From: Verrucomicrobiia bacterium
Lineage (GTDB): Bacteria; Verrucomicrobiota; Verrucomicrobiia; Limisphaerales; Pedosphaeraceae
Direction: 5' to 3'
DNA: 64,000 bases
Assembly: GCA_036268055.1 (NCBI GenBank)
Contig: DATAUW010000027.1
Location: 115,783-179,782, forward strand
Numbering within the stretch: position 1 is the stretch's first letter; each line of letters opens with the position of its first letter. Under the pieces are notes generated by a model, which worked only from the letters and a program-made list of their open reading frames with translations, was not told where the DNA came from and ran no database searches. Positions 33,653 to 43,179 of this stretch are shown one piece after another. A program made the translations under genes and the position numbers.

Positions 33653-33720
33653 TTAACGTGACGCGCCGTTGTTCGTGCCTGAAATAATTTGCCCGTCCAT
33701 CGCTGTAATTCGCCAGTGGC
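33653..33720. repeat. Right 68-bp direct repeat, authentic 3' end of comEC
   Basis: The partner of 31890-31957 (8 mismatches in 68, ungapped). It comprises the last codons of comEC and its TAA. Because this copy is joined to the complete gene, it is the functional end; the left copy is the extra one. Confidence 0.85.
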
Positions 33721-36076
33721 CAAAGCTGCTGGAGACGGTAACGGCGTCACTCGCGCTCATATAAATCACGGGCGCGCCGCGGGTCGCGAGACGCACTTTC
33801 AACTTCTCCCCTGCCCGTTTGATCGCGGGTTGTATCGAATCGGCAATGATGATGACCGCCGGGTGAATGGCATCGAGCAACGCATCGCCGAGCGGCTCGC
33901 CTTCGCCTTCACCGGGCAATGCGGCCACGACGATGTCGGCGCGGAGTTTTTCGCGGGCGGAATTCAGCAGCGCATTTTGGCCGGTATGGCTGAGATCAGA
34001 GAGCAATAGCAGTCGCGTGCCTTGAATATTGCCCAGCAACACCACGCAATTGTCGTCCGCCTTTGGGAACGGTGTATCCGGCGGCGGATAAGGAACGGTC
34101 CAGGGGTGAATGTGCAGGTTCGGTCGCAATGAAGCATCGAGCATGGACGAATGTTGTTCCGTGAACTCCCGATATTCCGGCGAGCGAAATCGAATCGGGC
34201 TTATGCGAATGTCTCGCGGACGAAACTCTTTCAGCACGTCCTTCGCGCCGCCGGAATAACCGATCTCGCCATGCGTGATGATGAAGTGGGCCAGGCGATT
34301 CACTCCCTGCGCTTCGAGAAACGGTGTCGTCACCGCATCCACGGACGGTTCATTTCCGCAATCAATCAGCCAATCATCCCAGCCCGCGAGATACACCGCG
34401 TGCCCGCCGTTGAGCGGAAGCACGGTCACGCGGGCGGTTGCATTTTCTTTCACCAACATTCCGCACCACACAAAAATCATTAATCCGGCAACCGATACTT
34501 TCCATTTCCAACGCTCGCGAAAAAACCACCCGCTCAATGCACCGATGAGGATAAAATAATAAAGCGCAATGGTGAACAGGCCCGGCATCGCGACGTAAAA
34601 AAATGCGCCCGGCAAATTTGCCGACCAATTACTCGTCGCACGAATGCACTCCATGAAGAACCAGCCCGCGTGATTAAAAATAATCGCCAGCCACGGCAGC
34701 CAGCTTACAAACAGCAGGCTTGTCATGTTGCAAATAAGGACGAGCATGCACAAAGGCACGGCAATGAGATTTGCCGGGCCGCTCACCGGCGTGAACAAAT
34801 GAAAATAGAGCGCGACCAAGGGAATCGAACCGAGCCACGCCGCGAGGGACGCCAGAAATAAATCCACCACGCCGCGCAAGCCGCCGCGAAGAATTTTTTC
34901 CCACCACGGTTGCAACGATTCCGGCCGCAATGGATCAGTGCGGAGAATCCATTCGCCGACGCGCTTGAAAAACGGCGAGATCAGAATGATGGATAACACC
35001 ACGCAAAACGAAAGTTGGAAGCCCGCCTGAAAAAGCTGGTTGGGTTGCCATAGCAAAATGATCAGCGCGGCGGCGAAGAGTGAATTGATGAAATCGCTGG
35101 GCCGCGCGAGCGCCCATCCGCCAAAAATCACCGCGATCATGACAATGGCGCGAATCGCCGAAGCCGGCCAACCGGTCATGGCGGCATAAAACAACAGAAA
35201 CGGCATCACCGCCAACCCGCGCCATTCTCGCGGCACACCGAGCAGGCTCACCAACCCCAGCAGAATCGCCCCGATGATCGCCACGCGCAGCCCATCTACG
35301 GCGAATATATGAAACGTGGCACTTTTCATAAAGGGCGCTTCGACCTCGTCCGTCAGCGCCGCTTTCCAGCCAAGCGACATTGCCCATTCGAGCCGAAGCG
35401 ATTCGTCTTCATCAGGCAAGCCCAGCGCCAGCGATTTCCTGGCCCACGCGCAAAAACGATCCGCGAGTGGTGGTCGTGATGGCGATGCCACAATCTGCCA
35501 GTCAGAAACTTTTTTGATTTCAAATTGATAATAAATTTCCTGCCGCCGCAGAAAATTGCGGTAGTCGAACAATCCTTCCGCCACCGGCCCCCGCGCCTGT
35601 CGAAGAACACCGCTTACCTCGACCGTTTGCCCCGCGAAGAAATTTGTCGGCAAAAATTCTTTCGTGCTTGAAATGACTTCGCCAACGGCTGGAATCCAAT
35701 CCTCCCCTTTGCGCTGCGCGTGCGAAACTTGCAGCCGCGCCATCGAACTCCACGTCTCGATATTCTTGATTTCATGCACGCGATGGTACGGCGTTTCCGC
35801 GAGCATTCCGCGCAAGGTGACGATTTCCTCCGGTCGCATGAATTCATTTCGCAGATCAATCGGGGAGATAACGGCTGTGTGAATGGCCATGTTCGACCAG
35901 CCCGCCAAAATCAATGAAGCGCACAGCAGCCAGCGCCGCGCTTTTTCCCAAAGCAGCGCCATCAGCACCGCGGCGAACGTGAGCCCAAACAAAGGCGCCA
36001 GCGATATCGGCATCGCCGCCAGCAGAATTCCCGCAACATAAAACAACGCCACCGGAATGAGCGGGCGTTGTCTCAT
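33653..36076 (-). CDS. comEC: ComEC/Rec2 family DNA uptake channel
   Basis: An 807-aa polytopic protein. The N terminus has three spans, then an OB-like DUF4131 region (about 90-210; VTLRGMLAETPYHRVHEI, VEVSGVLRQARGPVAEGLFDYRNFLRRQEIYYQ). The central Competence domain (about 215-540) includes FHIFAVDGLRVAIIGA, GWPASAIRAIVMIAV and the membrane core. The C-terminal part has a metallo-beta-lactamase-like fold. In it the usual HxHxDH zinc motif is replaced by THGEIGYSGG, so metal-dependent nuclease activity is doubtful. ComEC moves single-stranded DNA across the inner membrane during natural transformation. The gene's 3' end is duplicated at 31890-31957 as part of an insertion-like island. No other com gene is nearby, but this protein is often alone. 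Confidence 0.93.
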   Translation of the reverse strand: MRQRPLIPVALFYVAGILLAAMPISLAPLFGLTFAAVLMALLWEKARRWLLCASLILAGWSNMAIHTAVISPIDLRNEFMRPEEIVTLRGMLAETPYHRVHEIKNIETWSSMARLQVSHAQRKGEDWIPAVGEVISSTKEFLPTNFFAGQTVEVSGVLRQARGPVAEGLFDYRNFLRRQEIYYQFEIKKVSDWQIVASPSRPPLADRFCAWARKSLALGLPDEDESLRLEWAMSLGWKAALTDEVEAPFMKSATFHIFAVDGLRVAIIGAILLGLVSLLGVPREWRGLAVMPFLLFYAAMTGWPASAIRAIVMIAVIFGGWALARPSDFINSLFAAALIILLWQPNQLFQAGFQLSFCVVLSIILISPFFKRVGEWILRTDPLRPESLQPWWEKILRGGLRGVVDLFLASLAAWLGSIPLVALYFHLFTPVSGPANLIAVPLCMLVLICNMTSLLFVSWLPWLAIIFNHAGWFFMECIRATSNWSANLPGAFFYVAMPGLFTIALYYFILIGALSGWFFRERWKWKVSVAGLMIFVWCGMLVKENATARVTVLPLNGGHAVYLAGWDDWLIDCGNEPSVDAVTTPFLEAQGVNRLAHFIITHGEIGYSGGAKDVLKEFRPRDIRISPIRFRSPEYREFTEQHSSMLDASLRPNLHIHPWTVPYPPPDTPFPKADDNCVVLLGNIQGTRLLLLSDLSHTGQNALLNSAREKLRADIVVAALPGEGEGEPLGDALLDAIHPAVIIIADSIQPAIKRAGEKLKVRLATRGAPVIYMSASDAVTVSSSFGHWRITAMDGQIISGTNNGASR

Positions 36077-36121
36077 TCAATGTCGTGAAATGAACTCCTT
36101 GAAATCATTGCCGGCATTCGT

Positions 36122-36580
36122 TCACCACCATTTGCGCCAGCGGCCGATCAGCCACAACAGTAACAAACCAAAAACCGCGCCGGTGCTGTCAATCAACACG
36201 TCGCGGATGCAACCTTCGCGCGAAGGAATAAACGTCTGGTGAAATTCATCCGTGGTCGCGTAGAAGACATTTACCCAGAGCCCTTCGGCGGCTTCCGACC
36301 AGCGCCACGGACGCCGGTCGCCGCGAAACGGTTTTCGCCGCGCGCGCCATACAAGCACAGCGAGAATTCCATACTCGGTCAGGTGCGCGCATTTGCGAAC
36401 CAGCAGCACGACCAAATTAACGGTATGCTCCGACGCATTGGGAAAAAGCCAGTGCATCAGCGGCTCGATGATGCGCGAAGAATGCTTGTAGGAAGCGGTG
36501 TCTCCCGACGCCGTAAAGATCGCGCACATCCAAATGATGACCGGCAACCAATAAAAAATAAAACCACGAAACTTGAGCAC
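36122..36580 (-). CDS. VanZ-like family membrane protein
   Basis: A 152-aa protein with about four spans. Conserved elements are WLPVIIWMCAIFTASGDTAS (11-30), then RKCAHLTEYGILAVLVWRA, and, near the C terminus, ATTDEFHQTFIPSREGCIRDVLIDSTGA, which carries the family-typical DE.HQ.F.P.R...D...D motif. VanZ in enterococci gives low-level teicoplanin resistance, but most relatives are uncharacterised, and no resistance is implied here. It is 45 bp upstream of comEC and on the same strand; a common transcript is possible. Confidence 0.88.
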   Translation of the reverse strand: MLKFRGFIFYWLPVIIWMCAIFTASGDTASYKHSSRIIEPLMHWLFPNASEHTVNLVVLLVRKCAHLTEYGILAVLVWRARRKPFRGDRRPWRWSEAAEGLWVNVFYATTDEFHQTFIPSREGCIRDVLIDSTGAVFGLLLLWLIGRWRKWW

Positions 36581-36685
36581 GCGGCATCAAAACCAGATTT
36601 GACGCCGCAGCGCAACTTTTATCCGGCGCGCTCATTCGGTTTCCATTGCCAAAAACGCGTCGCTGTGGCACAAAAGTCGGCTCCT

Positions 36686-38311
36686 ATGCGTAATCAAATT
36701 TTATTGTTTCTGTTCGCGATGGCGATTTTTTCGGGAGGTTCGCGCAACGCGCGCGCGGATGAGGCGCTCGCCAAACTCGACGGCGATACCATCGGCAAAT
36801 TTCATTTCGTGGGCATTGACCGCATTGCTGCCGATCCGAAGGCGACCAAGCTTAAGGAACTCGGCGCGCTCCCTGAAACCGCCGTGCTGCGCGATAATTT
36901 AATGGCCAAAGCCGCCAGCGCGCCTTTCCGTTTGCTCGAGCACAAACTGTACGGTCAAAACAAAAACAGTTATACCAATCTGCTCGAATCGTTGCTGAAC
37001 GATTTGTTGCATAATGAATCTTACACGGAAGTGCGCGGGCCAACGAATGCGGTGCCTGAATTATTGCTCGCGGTGCAACTAAACAATGCGCGGGCCGCTG
37101 CGTGGGAGACAAATTTGGCGACGATCCTGGCGGCGTGGACGGGCATTTCCGTGCAACCGATTCGCGGCGAGGGCTTTACAGGTTGGGAACTCAAAAAACA
37201 TCACGATCCGAATGTCATCCGCTATTTGCGTGCGGGGGATTGGGCGCTCTTTGGGTGGGGTTGGGAGGATCTGCGTCTTCAGCCGCGCTTCCTGCAACTC
37301 ATCAAACAGAAACGCCTGACTGCGAATTTCCCCAAGGACGATTGGATGGATGCGGTTTTGGATTTCCCCGCTTATCAGGCAAGCCACACGATGGACTTGC
37401 CATCATTGCTGCCCGCAAAATTACCGAAGATGCATCTCGCTGTTGAGGGACGAAAAGATTACATCCGCCCGACCTTGGTGATGTCCTATCCCGCGCCCCT
37501 TGGCATCACGCTCGAGCCGTGGAAGATTCCCACGAACGCTATTCCCAATACCATCGTCAGCTTTACCGCCGCGCGAGGCCTTGCGTCCTGGCTCGGGCAA
37601 GTGCCGGAAATGAAACCGTTGCGCGCGAATCCGGTTCCGAACCAGTTCACCACCTGGGCGGTGGACAAGGTTCCATTTGAGACTCACCTCTCCATTCCGG
37701 TTCCAATGGCGAGCAATTATCTTGCGCACATCGCTCCTGGATTAATGGCTGAACTGAACGCGAGTCTGTCCAAACGCGCCGTCCCCGGCGAAGCCGTGTG
37801 GACAAATAATGAAGTGATGATCCGGCAGATTCCTTTTCTTGCTCCCTACTTGCGCGCCATTCACGACCCTACCGGTGATTATCTTTTTGGCGGCCTTTTC
37901 CCCAGCCGTCTGCAACCGGGCGCAAAACCCGTGCCGCCTGAACTCATGCGAGAAATTGCGTCCAAGCCCAAGCTCCTTTATTATGATTGGGAAATAAATC
38001 AGGCGCGCGCCGACCAGTGGCAAAATATCATGCAGGTTTACCTCATCGCCTCCACGCTGCCGATGCCGCGGGGAGATTTGTCCGCGCAAAAATGGATTCG
38101 TGCCGCGGGAAAATTAATGGGAAATTGCGGAACTGAGATTTCGCTGACTGCTCCCAATGAATTGACCCTCGTGCGCAACAGCCCTATCGGCCTTACTGGC
38201 TTTGAAATGAATGTGCTCGAATACTGGCTCGACTCGCCTGAGTTTCCCTTGCACGCAATCTATCCGCATATTTCGAGCCGGCCGGGCATGTTTCCGCCGG
38301 CCGCTCACTAA
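36686..38311 (+). CDS. Large secreted protein of unknown function
   Basis: A 541-aa protein if started at ATG 36686, where a signal peptide begins ([20 protein letters not shown], cleavage near ARAD). The much longer frame from 36239 runs antisense to vanZ and is not credible. The mature protein is globular with no repeats. Features include [20 protein letters not shown] at the start, [31 protein letters not shown] in the middle and a C-terminal region ending in [18 protein letters not shown]. No known domain is recognised. Two base pairs separate its stop from the pdxJ start, so it is probably cotranscribed with pdxJ and acpS, whose functions do not suggest its own. Likely periplasmic. Confidence 0.8.
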   Translation: MRNQILLFLFAMAIFSGGSRNARADEALAKLDGDTIGKFHFVGIDRIAADPKATKLKELGALPETAVLRDNLMAKAASAPFRLLEHKLYGQNKNSYTNLLESLLNDLLHNESYTEVRGPTNAVPELLLAVQLNNARAAAWETNLATILAAWTGISVQPIRGEGFTGWELKKHHDPNVIRYLRAGDWALFGWGWEDLRLQPRFLQLIKQKRLTANFPKDDWMDAVLDFPAYQASHTMDLPSLLPAKLPKMHLAVEGRKDYIRPTLVMSYPAPLGITLEPWKIPTNAIPNTIVSFTAARGLASWLGQVPEMKPLRANPVPNQFTTWAVDKVPFETHLSIPVPMASNYLAHIAPGLMAELNASLSKRAVPGEAVWTNNEVMIRQIPFLAPYLRAIHDPTGDYLFGGLFPSRLQPGAKPVPPELMREIASKPKLLYYDWEINQARADQWQNIMQVYLIASTLPMPRGDLSAQKWIRAAGKLMGNCGTEISLTAPNELTLVRNSPIGLTGFEMNVLEYWLDSPEFPLHAIYPHISSRPGMFPPAAH

Positions 38312-38313
38312 CC

Positions 38314-39057
38314 ATGCTCAAGCTCGGCGTCAATATTGATCACGTCGCTACTTTGCGCGAGGCGCGGTATCGCGGCGTTGGACATGGCGAACCCGATCCG
38401 GTTGCCGCAGCGTTGCTTTGTGAAGAAGCGGGCGCGCACGGCATCACCGCCCACCTTCGCGAAGACCGCCGACACATTCAGGATCGCGATGTCTGGCGCT
38501 TGCGCGAAAGCATTAAGACACGTCTCAATTTCGAAATGGCCAACGCGCCGGAAATAGTTGCGATCGCCTTAAAATTAAAACCGGAGATCGTCTGCCTCGT
38601 GCCCGAACGCCGCCAGGAAGTGACGACAGAAGGCGGTCTCGACGTCGCGGGAAATTTGGCGTCACTCACTGAGACGTGCAAAAAAATGAAGGATGCAGGT
38701 ATCGAAGTGAGTTTATTCATCACACCTGATCCCGCACAAATTGAAGCGTCGGCAAAGACCGGCGCGCAATTTGTCGAGTTGCATACGGGCGCATTCGCTG
38801 AACATTTCCAGCAGAAACGCGAGGGCGATGTTGAGCTGGAACGATTGATCATCGCCGCAAAACAGGCGCACGCGGTGGGTTTACAGGTAAATGCCGGACA
38901 CGGTTTGAATTACGAAAACCTGCCGTCGCTGCACGCTGTCCCCCACATGATTGAATTGAATATCGGGCACAGCATCGTGAGCCGCGCCCTCACAGTGGGC
39001 ATGGCAACCGCAGTACGCGAAATGTTGCGCCTGATGGAAGGCTACGCGGGAAATTAG
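38314..39057 (+). CDS. pdxJ: Pyridoxine 5'-phosphate synthase
   Basis: A 247-aa enzyme that joins 1-deoxyxylulose 5-phosphate and 3-amino-2-oxopropyl phosphate to form pyridoxine 5'-phosphate, the last step of the DXP-dependent vitamin B6 route. The TIM barrel starts with [17 protein letters not shown] (5-21). Other conserved parts are [28 protein letters not shown] (including the catalytic His of the HLREDRRHI region), NFEMA, FITPDP and [10 protein letters not shown] near the C terminus. Length is normal. The gene starts 2 bp after the unknown secreted protein and is followed 12 bp later by acpS, the same pdxJ-acpS order as in E. coli. Confidence 0.97.
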   Translation: MLKLGVNIDHVATLREARYRGVGHGEPDPVAAALLCEEAGAHGITAHLREDRRHIQDRDVWRLRESIKTRLNFEMANAPEIVAIALKLKPEIVCLVPERRQEVTTEGGLDVAGNLASLTETCKKMKDAGIEVSLFITPDPAQIEASAKTGAQFVELHTGAFAEHFQQKREGDVELERLIIAAKQAHAVGLQVNAGHGLNYENLPSLHAVPHMIELNIGHSIVSRALTVGMATAVREMLRLMEGYAGN

Positions 39058-39069
39058 ACTGGACTCGCT

Positions 39070-39450
39070 ATGATTTTGGGAGTGGGCATAGACATCATCG
39101 AAGTTGCGCGCATCAAAAGCTCCCACGAAAAATTCGGCGAACGGTTTCTCAATCGCATCCTTCTGCCGAACGAAATTGCTTACTGCCTCTCGCACAAATT
39201 TCCCGCGCCATTTTTAGCAGCGCGATTCGCCGCGAAGGAAGCCATCTCGAAGGCGTTCGGCACCGGCATCGGAGCGCAACTGTCGTGGCAGGATATGGAA
39301 GTCGCTCGGCGTGATTCCGGCGAACCGTGGGTCATCCTGCACGGGCGTGGCCAGGAATTGCTCAAGTCGCGCGGCGGACGCGTAGTATTAATCAGCCTCA
39401 GCCACACCGAACAGCACGCGACTGCGGTGGCAATTCTGGAAAGCACCTAA
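39070..39450 (+). CDS. acpS: Holo-[acyl-carrier-protein] synthase
   Basis: A 126-aa enzyme that transfers 4'-phosphopantetheine from CoA to a serine of apo-ACP, activating it for fatty acid synthesis. The two family motifs are visible: GVGIDIIEVARI (4-15), with the metal-binding Asp8, and FAAKEAISKAFGTGI (about 54-68), with the Glu and Lys of the active site. A further SLSHTEQHATAVAI near the C terminus completes the fold. Usual length for AcpS (about 120-126). It lies directly after pdxJ in the same operon. The terminator next to it (39475-39507) serves the opposite strand. Confidence 0.97.
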   Translation: MILGVGIDIIEVARIKSSHEKFGERFLNRILLPNEIAYCLSHKFPAPFLAARFAAKEAISKAFGTGIGAQLSWQDMEVARRDSGEPWVILHGRGQELLKSRGGRVVLISLSHTEQHATAVAILEST

Positions 39451-39474
39451 CGCTGATTCCTCCCCTCGCCCATC

Positions 39475-39507
39475 GCCAAAAGCAAAACGGCGCCCATTGA
39501 GCGCCGT
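39475..39507 (-). terminator. Rho-independent terminator of the BI-1 gene
   Basis: A perfect 7-bp stem (ACGGCGC at 39487-39493, GCGCCGT at 39501-39507) with a 7-nt loop, followed on the minus strand by TTTTGCTTTT. It lies about 30 bp past the BI-1 family stop. The plus side lacks a U run, so it is weak for acpS. Confidence 0.85.
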
Positions 39508-39535
39508 CGTAAAACTTAAATAAACAACCGCCGAA

Positions 39536-40252
39536 TTACCGGCGTTGCAGTTTCGAGAGCAGGCGAAGCAGTTCGAGATACAGCCACACCAAAGTCACCA
39601 GCAGCGAAAGGCCGCAATACCATTCCAGATATTTTGGCGCGCGAGCGCGAACACCTTGTTCGATGGCATCAAAATCCAAGAGCAGATTGAAAGCGGCGAC
39701 CGCGCTGATGACCAGGCTAATGGCGATACCCACCGGGCCACTGTCATTGATGAACGGCACATGGACACCAAACAGGCGCATGACCATGTCCACGATATAG
39801 ACCAGCACAATCGCGCCAGTCATGGCGATGACGCCGACTCGGAAACCGGGCGTCACGCGAATCGCGCGCGAGGTGAACAAAAGCAACATCAACGCCAGCA
39901 CTCCGAAGGTCAGAACCACCGCATTGAGCACGATGCCGTGATACGCTGTTTCAAACATGGATGAAATAACGCCAAGTGCAAGGCCTTCCAGCGCCGCGTA
40001 CGCGGGCGCGCAAATCGGCGACAAAGATGATTTGAACATCGTCACGAGCACCATCGCCAGACCGCCCAACATCCCGACGATCATGAGCGGAAGTTGCAGG
40101 GCAGCCGGCGCGACCCACGCGAAGCACGCGGATACCACGCAAATGACCAACAATATGGCGGTCTTGAACAACGCGCCATCGAACGTCATGTTATCGGTCG
40201 TTTCCTGGGCAAATACATCCGCCCGTTTCAACAGAGGATTTGAAGTTTCCAT
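39536..40252 (-). CDS. Bax inhibitor-1/YccA family membrane protein
   Basis: A 238-aa protein from ATG 40252 (METSNPLLKRADVFAQETTD), preferred over a longer reading from 40309. It has seven hydrophobic spans and a short charged tail. Family features are FDGALFKTAILLVICVV, SLSPICAPAYAALEGLALGVISSMFE and, near the end, the conserved acidic cluster AAFNLLLDFDAIEQG. In bacteria this YccA/YbhL/YetJ branch includes a pH-sensitive calcium leak channel and a modulator of FtsH proteolysis. Which role applies here is not known. The gene is monocistronic with its own terminator. Confidence 0.9.
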   Translation of the reverse strand: METSNPLLKRADVFAQETTDNMTFDGALFKTAILLVICVVSACFAWVAPAALQLPLMIVGMLGGLAMVLVTMFKSSLSPICAPAYAALEGLALGVISSMFETAYHGIVLNAVVLTFGVLALMLLLFTSRAIRVTPGFRVGVIAMTGAIVLVYIVDMVMRLFGVHVPFINDSGPVGIAISLVISAVAAFNLLLDFDAIEQGVRARAPKYLEWYCGLSLLVTLVWLYLELLRLLSKLQRR

Positions 40253-40393
40253 ATAGTTAATCGTTAATGAAAGCTGGCGCAGGTTAATGCACAAGCCTGC
40301 GCTTTGCAATATGGATTTGGCTAGTGATTACAAAACCAGCGGGGAACGGCATTGCGAGCCTTTGTGTCGCAAATCTTTCCAACGAAAATTTCT

Positions 40394-43153
40394 TCAACGC
40401 TTCGACTTTGCCCCGGCACGTTTTTGTTTGCCAGGTTTTGGACTGGTCTGAGAGGCAACCGCAATCACCGGTTGTGGACGCGGAACAGTGGGTGTTGAAG
40501 CGGACGGCGCGCTTTGATTTTTTTCCGGAGCCTTTTTGCTTTGCGATTGCGGCATCAAAACGATCCCGATCAACACCAGGGCCGCACCCAGCGCCGCGAG
40601 ACTGACATACAACGCCCCCACTGGCGGTAGAAAACGGAACTCTACCTTATGATCACCCGGCTCCAGATACACGCCGCGCATCAAATAATTGCACTTGAGC
40701 AGCGGCGCTGATTTTCCATCCACGAATACTTTCCAGTTGGAATCGTAACGGTCATTGAGCAGCAGCACGGAATTGTTCGCCGCATGCGCATTGAGCACAA
40801 TGTCCTTCGACGCGTAACTGGCAAAATCAACCGTGCCCGTGTTCTCATTGGTGTCGGGACTACCGACGCCGGCCGGCAAACCGCCATTTACAAAAATACT
40901 GTGCGTGACATCGAATGACGGGGCAATGAGCAACGGCAGAATCGCCTCATTGTTCGTATTGATCTGCCAGTTTGAATACAACTTGGCGCGCGGCAAGCCG
41001 CCGGTGAATTCAAAAATTGCATAATCGCCATCCGGCGCGAACTGCGCCGTCACGCGCTCAAGCCGCCGTGGCGATGTCGCGTTGGGACGCGGCACGATCT
41101 TGAAGCGCGCGGCGATGCGCACGCGTTTTTTCACGGGATCGAATTGTTCGTTGTAAGCGCGGATATATTCCGCCGCGCCCATCAAATAACGGGTATTGGT
41201 GAGTTCCCAGCGGCGGACAATTTTCGGGGCGGAGGCGATTGTGCCGTCGAATTGCGTCGCGTGCTGGAAGTTCAACAAATCCTGCGGCGTGCGCGGCAGT
41301 TGGACGATGTCGAGCGATTCAATATTATAATATTGAAAGTGTTGTTGCGCCCATTCGTAATGATAAAGCTCATCCAACAACCCGTGCGCGGCCGCCGCGC
41401 GGAACGGTTCCAGCGCCACTCGATGTTCGTAAGGTTTGTCCCGCAACAGATCAATGACCGGATTGCTCGCGTATTTTTCTTCGTAATTCCAATCAATGAT
41501 CCACGGCAAATTTGCGCGTCCCAAATCCACCACCACCAGCAAACCGAGCAGCGCCACCGCCCAGCCGCCGTTATTGGCAAACATTCCGCGCAGGATCGCC
41601 GCCATCAACCCGGCGGCGATGATGAAAAATAAAACAAACCAGCCGACTTGCGCGATGCTGAAATCCGCAGTCACATGCGCTTTGGTCTCGGCGAACTGAG
41701 TGTTCAACAAATTTTCAATCAGCGCCGCGCGCGAATTATAATAAATCCCCCACCCCACGAGGCTGAGTGCCAGCACGCCGAGGCAGCTGTAAATCCAAAT
41801 GCGATTGAACCGCCCTTGGTTCGCCGACGGACGGGGTTGTCCGACTCGCACGCGTTCGAGATACGTCCGCCAAAGCCCATCCACGCCGTAAGCAAACAGG
41901 ATGACCAGCGCAAAATTAACGATGCTGAGAAATTTGATCGGATTGCGAATCGTCGAAAAATACGGCAGCGCATAAAGCATCCGATAAAACGGCGCGTGAT
42001 GGCCGTAGCCAAATAGCAATGAAATGAACGCCACGACGATCCAAAACCAAAGCCATCGTCGCTGTGTCAGATTGAAAACCGAATTTTTTTTGCGAAACGA
42101 TTGCACCGCCGCCCACACCGCCAGCAGCACCACCGCCACGCCCGCGTAAAGCCCGCTGCCCGTTTGGCGGATGAGCGTACGCGGCGCCGTTCCTTGCTGG
42201 CCACCGGCAAAATATTTGTCCCAGGCAACATCGCGGCCAATCGAACCCCAATAATTGCCGCCGTCCGTCGTGTCCATGCGATAACCAAACAACCCGGGCA
42301 CGACCAGACTAAGGGTTTCGTTTTTGGGCAGGCTCCATTGCGTGGCCCACGCCCAGCGGCTTTCGCGCGTCTGCGTGTCCTGCTCCATGCCATGCACGCC
42401 TTCGATCTGGGTATTGACCAACGCAAAAATCGCCTGTGCCGCGAGAAACGCCGCGAAAATCGCCACCACACTCACACGACCCACTCCCATCACCAGATTT
42501 TTCACGCGTGGCCCGTCCGCAATCCACGCCTGGTAAATGACGAAAGCCGCGACATACAAACTGAAAATCGCTCCCACGTCCGCACCTTCGGCCAATCCCA
42601 TGCCGACAGCAAAACCGGCGAGCATCGCCCGGGCCCAGCCGCGCCAGGCGGTCGTTCGCATCAATGCCGCGAGCGCGAAGTAACTCATGCCTACGACCAG
42701 CGGATTCGCCGCGATCCCCCAGCACGCAGTGGAAAAGAAATCCGAATTGAGCATCGCCGCCAGCCCGCCCAATACGCACGCCGCCGGGGACAATCCGCAT
42801 TGCCGGAAAAAAGACCACGCCCCCAGGCCAAGTACCATCAGCGCGAGCGGCACATAAAATTTTGAGAAGAGCACCGGGCCGGCCACCAGGCGAAGTCCGT
42901 AAGTGATGTTGGGGAGCGCGCCCTGTTCGCGATAGCCGATGGTATTGAGATCTTCCCACACGCCGGAAAATGCTTCCGGCAAATGATGGCATTGGGAAAC
43001 CAGCCGCGCCAGCGGACCGTCATTTGAAAAAAGCGTGTGGCTCGGCAGCCACGTTAGGCCGAACAGGCAGGTGATGATGAATGCGAGCAGCAGAAACATC
43101 ACACCTAACTGTTTGCTCGCCCGCCCGGCGGGAAATGAAGATTTTAAATCCAC
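40394..43153 (-). CDS. YfhO-like large membrane protein, probable GT-C glycosyltransferase
   Basis: A 919-aa protein with a short cytoplasmic leader, then about 12 to 14 spans through residue 590. The first periplasmic loop contains FSNDGPLARLVSQCHHLPEAF, in which Asp-containing motifs near the first span mark GT-C enzymes. The C-terminal periplasmic part ends with the YfhO pattern LNDRYDSNWKVFVDGK, LLKCNYLMRGVYLEPGDHKVEFRF and a final span. YfhO-type proteins are lipid-linked-sugar glycosyltransferases of the envelope; in Firmicutes they decorate lipoteichoic acid. A different acceptor is expected here. The last 50 residues are Pro/Lys-rich. The next gene upstream, 26 bp away, is a sulfotransferase, suggesting a shared role in surface glycan modification. 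Confidence 0.85.
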   Translation of the reverse strand: MDLKSSFPAGRASKQLGVMFLLLAFIITCLFGLTWLPSHTLFSNDGPLARLVSQCHHLPEAFSGVWEDLNTIGYREQGALPNITYGLRLVAGPVLFSKFYVPLALMVLGLGAWSFFRQCGLSPAACVLGGLAAMLNSDFFSTACWGIAANPLVVGMSYFALAALMRTTAWRGWARAMLAGFAVGMGLAEGADVGAIFSLYVAAFVIYQAWIADGPRVKNLVMGVGRVSVVAIFAAFLAAQAIFALVNTQIEGVHGMEQDTQTRESRWAWATQWSLPKNETLSLVVPGLFGYRMDTTDGGNYWGSIGRDVAWDKYFAGGQQGTAPRTLIRQTGSGLYAGVAVVLLAVWAAVQSFRKKNSVFNLTQRRWLWFWIVVAFISLLFGYGHHAPFYRMLYALPYFSTIRNPIKFLSIVNFALVILFAYGVDGLWRTYLERVRVGQPRPSANQGRFNRIWIYSCLGVLALSLVGWGIYYNSRAALIENLLNTQFAETKAHVTADFSIAQVGWFVLFFIIAAGLMAAILRGMFANNGGWAVALLGLLVVVDLGRANLPWIIDWNYEEKYASNPVIDLLRDKPYEHRVALEPFRAAAAHGLLDELYHYEWAQQHFQYYNIESLDIVQLPRTPQDLLNFQHATQFDGTIASAPKIVRRWELTNTRYLMGAAEYIRAYNEQFDPVKKRVRIAARFKIVPRPNATSPRRLERVTAQFAPDGDYAIFEFTGGLPRAKLYSNWQINTNNEAILPLLIAPSFDVTHSIFVNGGLPAGVGSPDTNENTGTVDFASYASKDIVLNAHAANNSVLLLNDRYDSNWKVFVDGKSAPLLKCNYLMRGVYLEPGDHKVEFRFLPPVGALYVSLAALGAALVLIGIVLMPQSQSKKAPEKNQSAPSASTPTVPRPQPVIAVASQTSPKPGKQKRAGAKSKR

Positions 43154-43179
43154 AGGATGAACTCAGGCAGCGTCATGGA

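Noticed and set aside
36239..36685. N-terminal extension of the secreted 541-aa protein
   Set aside because: It lies antisense to vanZ and is basic and low in complexity. A signal peptide begins at 36686.
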